12,083 bases of DNA from positions 1 to 12,083 of the forward strand of contig JALQUL010000200.1 of assembly GCA_023260735.1 (NCBI GenBank). The letters are read 5' to 3'. Source of the stretch: Limnohabitans sp. GTDB lineage: Bacteria > Pseudomonadota > Gammaproteobacteria > Burkholderiales > Burkholderiaceae_C. The position numbers and the translations under genes were made by a program. This document shows, piece after piece, positions 7,701 to 12,083 of the stretch (its first letter is position 1; every line of letters begins with the position of its first letter). The notes beneath the pieces were generated by a model. That model worked only from the letters and a program-made list of their open reading frames with translations, made no database searches and had not been told where the DNA came from.

Positions 7701-8733
7701 AGTTCAAGTCTTGAATAATGGTGTGAAGCGTCCTGCCGTCATAGTAGGTAATGGCATTGAAAGTCGCAATGCCAGAGCTGCTTTGTTTGTGGTTTATTTG
7801 GATGCTACAGGTGGTTACGATAAACTGATTTTACCGGGAGTTAATAATGGATTGTCCACACCTAGGGTAATTGATGTAGATGCTAACGGTATTGCTGATT
7901 TAGTTTATGTTGGTGATTTATTGGGTAATTTATGGTCGGTTAACATTTCGAATACCAAAAAACTGAGTGAAGTCACTGCAGCTAATTTTGACTCTTCAAA
8001 ATCAATTGTTTATAAATTGTTTGCGGCCAATGCACCCATAGTAAGTGCACCATTGGCTAAACGATTTGAACCAACTGGTGTGAGTTGTGCCAAATGTTAT
8101 ATGGTAAATTTTGCGACAGGAAAGCCATCAGTAAGTCCTTTAATCTATGACTTTAACCCCGGTCAACATGCTGCATATGGTGTGTTAGATAAAAACAATT
8201 TAACTACTGTTAATATTTCTACTTTAGTAGAGCAAACTATCCTAGCGACCATTGATAACAAAGTGGTGGTAAGTACTACACCTGTTAATTATGGAGCTGG
8301 TGATAATGGTAATAAAAATGGTTGGTTTTTTAAATTGCGTCCGGGTGAAATGGTAGTAGCTAATCCTAAATACCGCCCAGGTGGCTCTATGTTGTTCTTT
8401 AGTTTGTCACCACCAAGCAGTACAGGTACAACCTGTACTGCAAGAGGTGGCTTTACTTATAATTTAATAGCTACCTCTGGGTCACCTACTAAACGTAGCT
8501 TTGATACCAATAACGATGGTCTAATTAATAGTGCCGATCTTGTTGATTTTGGTGGTAAAAAGAATTACCCAGGTGGTGAAGCAAGCGAAGGCATCATGGG
8601 AAATGTACAAACTACAAGTAGTTCAGGAGCTACGACAGAGTCCACAGTCAGTCCAACTGGTAAAAGAGAGTTGATTGGCAGCTTGTTAAATGCACCTCGC
8701 CGCATCAATTGGCAAGAGCTCGATAATCGTTGA
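4768..8733 (+). CDS. pilY1: Type IV pilus tip adhesin and assembly factor PilY1 (PilC family) with a cysteine-paired N-terminal propeller
   Basis: PilY1 is exported and sits at the pilus tip, where it acts in adhesion, surface sensing and control of pilus extension and retraction. The 1321-residue protein starts with a Sec signal peptide (KK near the start, hydrophobic core, likely cleavage after A30). Residues 181-514 hold seven spaced blade-like repeats. Their landmarks are C181-C190, C243-C252, C298-C307, C351-C360, C407 (partner absent), C459-C468 and S505/C514. Most read C-x-D-x3-G-x2-C and several are preceded by G-x-L-[YWF]. A middle region to about 800 has further cysteines. The C-terminal PilC/PilY1 propeller domain begins near 839 (KNGMVFLASNDGFVHGF) and contains the calcium loop D1036-x-D-x-N-x3-D1044. 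A second, EF-hand-like loop starts at D1246 (DTNNDGLINSAD). No MIDAS-type von Willebrand A domain is apparent. At 1321 residues it is longer than Pseudomonas PilY1 (about 1160). Confidence 0.95.
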   Translation: MFKKLFQAHSFIKALLAIVLGSSLSLNVLADGATDTVGYSTFQAVVTAGSVDTVGSPTSYRAGDTIQWTGVYSAPVIEYPQWKEHTILFPGGQPYVAGQTKAMYGYSTTYKVNGGWTTAEPANGALIEGVKFNYKPKESILTSPPSPNVFFSGGGDGFEVIPYQGKLYVVNHHSSVSQLKCFDAVTGQACVGWAGGKTLDTEILKYKTVQAPMSSLNRENGNLWFVSSYHDPRDGKVHNGFVCYNLLVISHCGFVEVDSYVSSYNNFVNSPYYFMAYTSLAPVGTKLFSISNQGNLGCVDSSTGQACVLSKPGPYKLPPQLQNIRQQLLVHIPVTVAGTKILFMYRYYMYCIDSVSGDACSGTWPAYVVRQGGETYGPRLVLTSDGTPKAACMGYGPTNQNTMTRLCFDLTGAPYTLTAVEAQMSNHRPLSNKTWDSVVRELSYKTRTFNFDHNDYIQCFDFALGTNCPNFPKGNAAYKYNYTLIPDPERYDCLWSNGDSGFAYSIDAMGASKCSGSPNPPMTLISKPRTAYLCTDGTPPAPKWRSIALSADAGITVTAKIYNAITTNLISTRTIPVGQRTVSIADIPFETHPELKVELTLSGQTGNEKAIAADIVWDGPEQQFCAKTKPSSQTCLASADWFGSSGLVGNVTPNYSKAINGKGLSLSVLLDGFNIAAAVSSIRNEDKPLVFHARFDEKTLSGEMRVSRLNTTTGLPGPTLVTASQVMSDASSRVLLTQRANGKSIDMTWNNLSDDLKAKLNKKLSGFIDNKGEARLNYLRGSNADEGGTTGLRVRSLESRKLGMVVSSGTVYLPPRGLAGYSEIQQPGYADFVKTPPRKNGMVFLASNDGFVHGFKVVDKDSNVTLSHQFGYMPRRILSEMVRYTDNSNSSLRSQPYFNDNTPMIADVKLDTGFATVLVNTFGRGAQGFAALDVTKADTVTAATDNLVIREFTQNDDLDMGYIVSQPAVDDSNYSTQIVQVLNNGVKRPAVIVGNGIESRNARAALFVVYLDATGGYDKLILPGVNNGLSTPRVIDVDANGIADLVYVGDLLGNLWSVNISNTKKLSEVTAANFDSSKSIVYKLFAANAPIVSAPLAKRFEPTGVSCAKCYMVNFATGKPSVSPLIYDFNPGQHAAYGVLDKNNLTTVNISTLVEQTILATIDNKVVVSTTPVNYGAGDNGNKNGWFFKLRPGEMVVANPKYRPGGSMLFFSLSPPSSTGTTCTARGGFTYNLIATSGSPTKRSFDTNNDGLINSADLVDFGGKKNYPGGEASEGIMGNVQTTSSSGATTESTVSPTGKRELIGSLLNAPRRINWQELDNR

Positions 8734-8750
8734 TTGGTTAAAGGTTTAAA

Positions 8751-9215
8751 ATGAAACAAACTCAAAAAGGTTTTACCTTAATTGAACTGATGATCTCGTT
8801 GGCAATCGTGGCCATTTTGGTTGCCATCGCTTATCCTGCCTATAATGATTATGTCATCAGATCACAACGAGCAGACGCTAAACGCGCTTTGGTGACTGCT
8901 TCGCAGTTTTTAGAGCGTAGGTATTCGACTCAAAATACTTATTTGACCAGTTTGACATCACCTACTCCTTTTGCTTTACCTACAGACATGACTTGTGCGC
9001 CACAATGTGGAGTCGGACAAACTCATACTATTGCTTATTCGACTCTAACACCGCCAACACAAAATACTTTTGTGTTGGTAGCAACTGCAATAGGGGGGCA
9101 ATTAGCGGGTGAGACTCGTTTAAATGGATGTATATCTTTTACACTAGACAACTTTGGTCAAAAAAGAGCTTATTCAGATGCTGCTACTAGCACATTAAAT
9201 CAGAGGTGTTGGTAG
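8751..9215 (+). CDS. pilE: Minor type IV pilin PilE
   Basis: PilE is the last gene of the operon and a minor pilin thought to link the tip complex to the shaft. The 154-residue protein has the leader MKQTQKG, then FTLIELMISLAIVAILVAIA with Glu5. The continuation YPAYNDYVIRSQRADAKRAL and LERRYSTQNTYL is typical of the family. Cysteines at the end (GCISFTL to QRCW) could form the C-terminal disulfide loop. AAAGG lies just upstream, 17 bases after pilY1. The domain also resembles major pilins, but the operon position, after pilY1, argues for the minor pilin PilE and not for the main PilA subunit. Confidence 0.93.
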   Translation: MKQTQKGFTLIELMISLAIVAILVAIAYPAYNDYVIRSQRADAKRALVTASQFLERRYSTQNTYLTSLTSPTPFALPTDMTCAPQCGVGQTHTIAYSTLTPPTQNTFVLVATAIGGQLAGETRLNGCISFTLDNFGQKRAYSDAATSTLNQRCW

Positions 9216-9242
9216 TCGGTAGAATAATTCATTTGCCAACAA

Positions 9243-9270
9243 AAAAGCCATACATTTTTGTATGGCTTTT
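9243..9270. terminator. Bidirectional rho-independent terminator between pilE and the pseudouridine synthase gene
   Basis: A perfect 12-base stem (AAAAGCCATACA, 9243-9254, with its complement 9259-9270) encloses a TTTT loop. Runs of A on the left and T on the right provide a U-tract in both directions. It lies 27 bases after the pilE stop and 16 bases after the stop of the converging gene, so it can end both transcripts. Confidence 0.9.
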
Positions 9271-9286
9271 CTATTTTGAGGGGTAT

Positions 9287-10621
9287 TTAAAAAACTTCTT
9301 GCTCGCTTAAATAACGCCATTGCCCTAAAGGTAAATGACCTAAAACGACTCGGCCAATACGTACTCGTTTAAGACCGACCACATGAAGCCCTACTAACTC
9401 GCACATACGCCTAATTTGACGTTTTTTGCCTTCAGTTAAGACAAATTTTAATTGTTCAGGGTTAATCCAATCCACTTTTGCTGGTCTTAACGCATGGCCG
9501 TCAAGGCTTAAACCATGTCTTAACTTGGCTAACAAATGAGGCGGAAATTGAGCTTGAATATTCTCAGTGATGAGTTGGCCAGCATAAGGTCCATCGACTT
9601 GTCTAATACTGACCCTGACTAAATACTCTTTTTCGATGTGTGAGTTTTCTCCAATAATTTGACGTGCTACGCGTCCATCTTGGGTTAAAACCAATAAACC
9701 AGTGGAGTCAATATCCAGCCTGCCAGCGGGGGCTAAACCCATTAAGTTGTGATGAGAAAATCGTCTTGGACTTAAATCTTCAGTCCATTGGGAGTCGGCA
9801 TTAATTAAAGCAGCAGCCGGAGTGTAACCATCTTCAGCTTGCCCACTTACATAAGAAATAGGCTTGTGGATAAGAATGGTGACTTTTTCTTGTTGCGCTT
9901 CCTGAGCACCTCGGTGGGTTTGGATATGGTCAGAAACTACTACCGTTTGCCCCATGACTGCCACAGTACCATTGACCTTGACCCAGCCTCTTGCAATCCA
10001 ATCATCGGCTTCTCGGCGAGAGCAAAGGCCTAGTTCGGACATCCTTTTGTTTAAACGGATTGGACCGTCAGAACTAGCTGGGCGGCTGAAATGATCGGGC
10101 TGAGCATAAGCGGCTGTACTTGTTCTGGTTCTGTCGTTGGGCATAGAGGATGGCTGGGGCCGAGTCGAATAATTTCTAGCCTGCGTAGGTCTTGACTCAG
10201 AGACTTGCGGTGTTCGCCTAGGATAGTTGGATTCACGACTGGTGTAGCCAGTACCAGGGCTAGAAGTGTTATTTGGATACAATCTATCTTGAAGCCTATT
10301 GTCTTCTCTGGGGCGAGCATTTTCACCCCCACTATTGTCAAAATTCGATCGGCCAGCTGCAGCAAACGGTGGTCTTGAATTGGCATCAAAATCACGCGGT
10401 CGATTGTTCGTGTTAGAACGTGTTGGCTGAGTCGATGAAGGTGATTGACCACTTAAGGGGCTTGGTGCAAAACGAGTGGGCTCAAATCCCGAGTCGGTGT
10501 TTCTTGTTCTGGGCTCAAAATGAGTGGGATTGCGCCGCTCCGATGGTCCGCGATTCTGATGGTCTGACGGTTGGCGGTCAGAAAAACGATTGGAGTTGGG
10601 ATTGAAGGGCAATTTGGCCAT
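9287..10621 (-). CDS. rRNA pseudouridine synthase, RsuA/RluB/RluE/RluF family, with disordered N-terminal extension
   Basis: This enzyme isomerises a specific uridine in rRNA to pseudouridine. The 444-residue protein has an S4 RNA-binding domain from about residue 186 (RLNKRMSELGLCSRREADDW). The catalytic domain carries AGRLDIDSTGLLVLTQDG, in which D303 is the expected catalytic aspartate. Later motifs are EKEYLVRV and GKKRQIRRMCE, and the protein ends LPLGQWRYLSEQEVF. The late motifs resemble RluF more than RluB, but the target uridine cannot be assigned, so no symbol is given. Residues 1-185 are low complexity: rich in Arg, Asn, Ser and Pro, with 26 arginines and one lysine. I chose the ATG at 10621 (MAKLPFNP) over 10672; neither has a clear ribosome binding site. 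It converges on the pilin operon. Confidence 0.92.
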   Translation of the reverse strand: MAKLPFNPNSNRFSDRQPSDHQNRGPSERRNPTHFEPRTRNTDSGFEPTRFAPSPLSGQSPSSTQPTRSNTNNRPRDFDANSRPPFAAAGRSNFDNSGGENARPREDNRLQDRLYPNNTSSPGTGYTSRESNYPRRTPQVSESRPTQARNYSTRPQPSSMPNDRTRTSTAAYAQPDHFSRPASSDGPIRLNKRMSELGLCSRREADDWIARGWVKVNGTVAVMGQTVVVSDHIQTHRGAQEAQQEKVTILIHKPISYVSGQAEDGYTPAAALINADSQWTEDLSPRRFSHHNLMGLAPAGRLDIDSTGLLVLTQDGRVARQIIGENSHIEKEYLVRVSIRQVDGPYAGQLITENIQAQFPPHLLAKLRHGLSLDGHALRPAKVDWINPEQLKFVLTEGKKRQIRRMCELVGLHVVGLKRVRIGRVVLGHLPLGQWRYLSEQEVF

Positions 10622-10647
10622 AATGAAATTCTTTTGAAAAAACGTTG

Positions 10648-10673
10648 GATGTGTAAAAACGCTTGTGCACATC
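10648..10673. repeat. Short inverted repeat between the regulator and pseudouridine synthase genes
   Basis: GATGTG (10648-10653) and CACATC (10668-10673) are inverted copies 14 bases apart in the 68-base gap. On the minus strand the loop contains a TTTTTA run, but no U-tract follows the stem, so it is not a convincing terminator. It could be a weak hairpin in the mRNA or chance. Confidence 0.2.
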
Positions 10674-10689
10674 TAATGAGAGTAGAGAC

Positions 10690-11412
10690 TCAATCGTTGG
10701 ACAAAATTCCCTTACCCTTAGCTAAAGCCTCTAAATTGAGCACCCTAACACCACCATATTCCACACGAATATAGCCTAGTGATTGTAAATGGGTAAGGGC
10801 CACATTCACTCTTTGGCGAGACAAGCCCACTAAATAAGCCAATTCTTGTTGAGTAATTCTTAATAAATCACCCACTCCAGGATAAAGAATTGGATTAAAG
10901 AAAGCAGCCAAACTTCTAGCCACCCTTAAATCAGGATTATTGAGTCTATCGGTTTCTAGTGCCACAATAAACTGACCTAAACGTTCGTTGATTTGATTCA
11001 TCACAAAACGATTAAATGCTAAAGAGTGATCAAGTAACCACTGAAAAGTTTCAATTGGCAATCCTGCCACAGTACTTTTACGTAAGGCTTGAATATTGTA
11101 GCGGTATGGCTCATTTTTTATGGCGGTACCCTCACCAAACCAAGCGCCAGGAGGTATACCTACAAAAGTCATGCTTTGACCGTCTGGGCGATCGTTGCTC
11201 ATTTTGAGTAATCCGTCAATTACACCAAACCAATAAGTCACCGGTTTACCAATTCGGCAAACTAAATCACCAGGTAAAGCATCGCCTATTTTTAAATCGG
11301 CTTCGGCGCGTAACCTTGCACTAGGTTCTAAACCTGCTAACCAAGGAATAGCATTTAACTCACGATTACTAGGGTTTCGTCTGCGGTGATGTAGTGATAA
11401 GTCATTCGTCAT
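10690..11412 (-). CDS. Crp/Fnr-family transcriptional regulator
   Basis: This is a 240-residue DNA-binding regulator. The N-terminal half has the cyclic-nucleotide-binding fold (GDLVCRIGKPVTYWFGVIDG, then GIPPGAWFGEG). A winged helix-turn-helix of the Fnr type follows at about 186-213 (ITQQELAYLVGLSRQRVNVA, then LTHLQSLGYI). There is no N-terminal cysteine cluster, so it is not an iron-sulfur FNR. The segment around EPYRYNIQA does not match the RSA arginine-serine signature that binds cAMP in CRP, so its effector is unknown. It is divergent from the acyl-CoA synthetase gene, which suggests local control of that gene and of itself. The ATG at 11412 has only a weak GGAT upstream. Confidence 0.9.
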   Translation of the reverse strand: MTNDLSLHHRRRNPSNRELNAIPWLAGLEPSARLRAEADLKIGDALPGDLVCRIGKPVTYWFGVIDGLLKMSNDRPDGQSMTFVGIPPGAWFGEGTAIKNEPYRYNIQALRKSTVAGLPIETFQWLLDHSLAFNRFVMNQINERLGQFIVALETDRLNNPDLRVARSLAAFFNPILYPGVGDLLRITQQELAYLVGLSRQRVNVALTHLQSLGYIRVEYGGVRVLNLEALAKGKGILSND

Positions 11413-11464
11413 AGTCAGCCATCCGTCAGGTAAAGATCAAAACTGAAAAATTACAAGAAAAATA

Positions 11465-11491
11465 AGGGAAAGTCCTAGTCTCTCTTACCCT
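11465..11491. promoter_or_regulatory. Imperfect dyad, candidate operator for the Crp/Fnr-family regulator
   Basis: AGGGAAA (11465-11471) and TTACCCT (11485-11491) are inverted 7-base arms with one mismatch, 13 bases apart. They sit about 55-80 bases upstream of the regulator start. The spacing is wider than a classic CRP site, so binding by the adjacent regulator is only a suggestion. Confidence 0.3.
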
Positions 11492-11550
11492 AGATTGTCG
11501 TCCAAAGGACATGTTAACGTCAAATTAAATCCTATATTTAACACAAGGCA

Positions 11551-11576
11551 ACAGCTTAATGAAAAAATCAAGCTGT
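11551..11576. repeat. Hairpin-forming inverted repeat upstream of the acyl-CoA synthetase
   Basis: ACAGCTT (11551-11557) and AAGCTGT (11570-11576) are perfect inverted copies around a 12-base A-rich loop, ending 37 bases before the GTG start. It may be an operator or a leader hairpin. It lacks a U-tract, so it is not a terminator. Confidence 0.3.
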
Positions 11577-11613
11577 AGTTACCATTTGATTACGTACTAA
11601 AAAGGTTGTTAAA

Positions 11614-12083
11614 GTGCAAACGACATTTCCCCAGCTTTTGCTTTCGCATGCTGTATCGCGTCCACAAGAGCCCGCCATGCGCGAAAAAGAATACGGTATT
11701 TGGCAAACCACTACTTGGTCAGCAATGGCAGAATTGGTTCAAAATTTAGCCGCAGGCCTTCATCAAGCAGGATTACGTCGCGATGACCACATGATTGTAG
11801 TGGGTGCCAATCGCCCACGACTTTATGCGACTATGTTGGCAGTGCAGTCCATAGGTGCTGTGCCAATTCCTTTGTATCAAGATGCCGCTGCTACGGAATG
11901 TGTTTTTCCCATTAATAATGCCGACGTGAAATTTGCTTTTGCAGAAGACCAAGAGCAGGTGGATAAATTATTAGAAGTACGTGAGCAATGTCCACAATTA
12001 GCCCATATTTATTTCGACGATCCAAAAGGCTTGCGTAATTATGAAGAGCCAGGATTATTATCTTTAGATGGCTTAATAGCAGC
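11614..12083 (+). CDS. AMP-dependent acyl-CoA synthetase (long-chain fatty acid--CoA ligase type), N-terminal part
   Basis: This is an adenylate-forming enzyme that activates a carboxylic acid to its CoA thioester. Only the first 156 codons are in the window. They start at GTG with AAAGG (11601-11605) eight bases upstream. The N-terminus reads VQTTFPQLLLSHAVSRPQEP then AMREKEYGIWQTTTW, typical of this ligase group in Burkholderiales, which supports the GTG start. The family's N-terminal fold continues through NRPRLYATMLAVQSIGAVPI and PLYQDAAATE. The AMP-binding P-loop and C-terminal domain lie beyond the right edge. Relatives in this order often precede branched-chain-amino-acid-type ABC transporter genes, which would be expected next but cannot be seen. 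The substrate is unknown. Confidence 0.9.
   Translation, partial: MQTTFPQLLLSHAVSRPQEPAMREKEYGIWQTTTWSAMAELVQNLAAGLHQAGLRRDDHMIVVGANRPRLYATMLAVQSIGAVPIPLYQDAAATECVFPINNADVKFAFAEDQEQVDKLLEVREQCPQLAHIYFDDPKGLRNYEEPGLLSLDGLIA

Larger units (their letters stand above)
11413..11613. promoter_or_regulatory. Divergent control region between the Crp/Fnr-family regulator and the acyl-CoA synthetase
   Basis: This 201-base spacer must hold the promoters of both genes. It carries an AGGGAAA/TTACCCT dyad, a GTCC-AAA-GGAC palindrome (11500-11510 region) and a 7-bp hairpin nearer the synthetase. TATATT near 11533 could be a -10 element, but I found no well-spaced -35 for it. Confidence 0.45.

Noticed and set aside
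10051..10452. 133-codon open frame on the minus strand inside the pseudouridine synthase gene
   Set aside because: It is another frame of the low-complexity extension on the same strand; its product has no recognisable domain and the main frame is clearly coding.
1..12083. CRISPR array, tRNA or rRNA genes, insertion sequences, phage genes
   Set aside because: No spaced direct repeats, cloverleaf sequences, transposase or phage motifs were seen in either strand.

Overview
The window comes from a Gram-negative bacterium, most likely a low-GC betaproteobacterium of the order Burkholderiales. The pointers are the minor-pilin gene order, the style of the RsuA-family pseudouridine synthase, and the divergent pair of a Crp/Fnr regulator and an AMP-dependent acyl-CoA synthetase. 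The DNA is AT-rich, around 40% GC by eye. The genus cannot be fixed from sequence alone. Gene density is high, and I see no insertion sequences, tRNA or rRNA genes, CRISPR arrays or prophage genes.

Layout: (1) bases 1-1493, minus strand: the first 497 codons of htpG (Hsp90 chaperone), cut by the left edge, with a sigma32-like promoter about 85 bases upstream. (2) 1494-1835: an intergenic region with inverted TTGCCAA-type half-sites. (3) 1836-9215, plus strand: a compact six-gene minor-pilin operon, fimT-pilV-pilW-pilX-pilY1-pilE, with gaps of at most 24 bases and one 1-base overlap. It is closed by a strong hairpin at 9243-9270 that also serves the converging gene. (4) 9287-10621, minus: an RsuA/RluB/RluF-family rRNA pseudouridine synthase with a long arginine-rich disordered N-terminus. 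(5) 10690-11412, minus: a Crp/Fnr-family regulator. (6) 11413-11613: a divergent control region with two dyads. (7) 11614 to the right edge, plus: the start of an acyl-CoA synthetase with a GTG start codon.

The pilin operon encodes the set that, in Pseudomonas, primes type IV pilus assembly: FimU/FimT, PilV, PilW, PilX and PilE form a tip complex with the secreted adhesin and mechanosensor PilY1. PilD is expected to process each prepilin after the glycine visible in its leader, and the pilus motor genes lie elsewhere. The most distinctive part is the N-terminal half of PilY1. The von Willebrand A domain of Pseudomonas PilY1 is not apparent. In its place are seven spaced blade-like repeats, five with a C-x8-C pair, that look like a disulfide-pinned seven-bladed propeller. 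The C-terminal half keeps the standard PilC/PilY1 domain with its calcium loop. The other genes are conserved housekeeping or metabolic genes.
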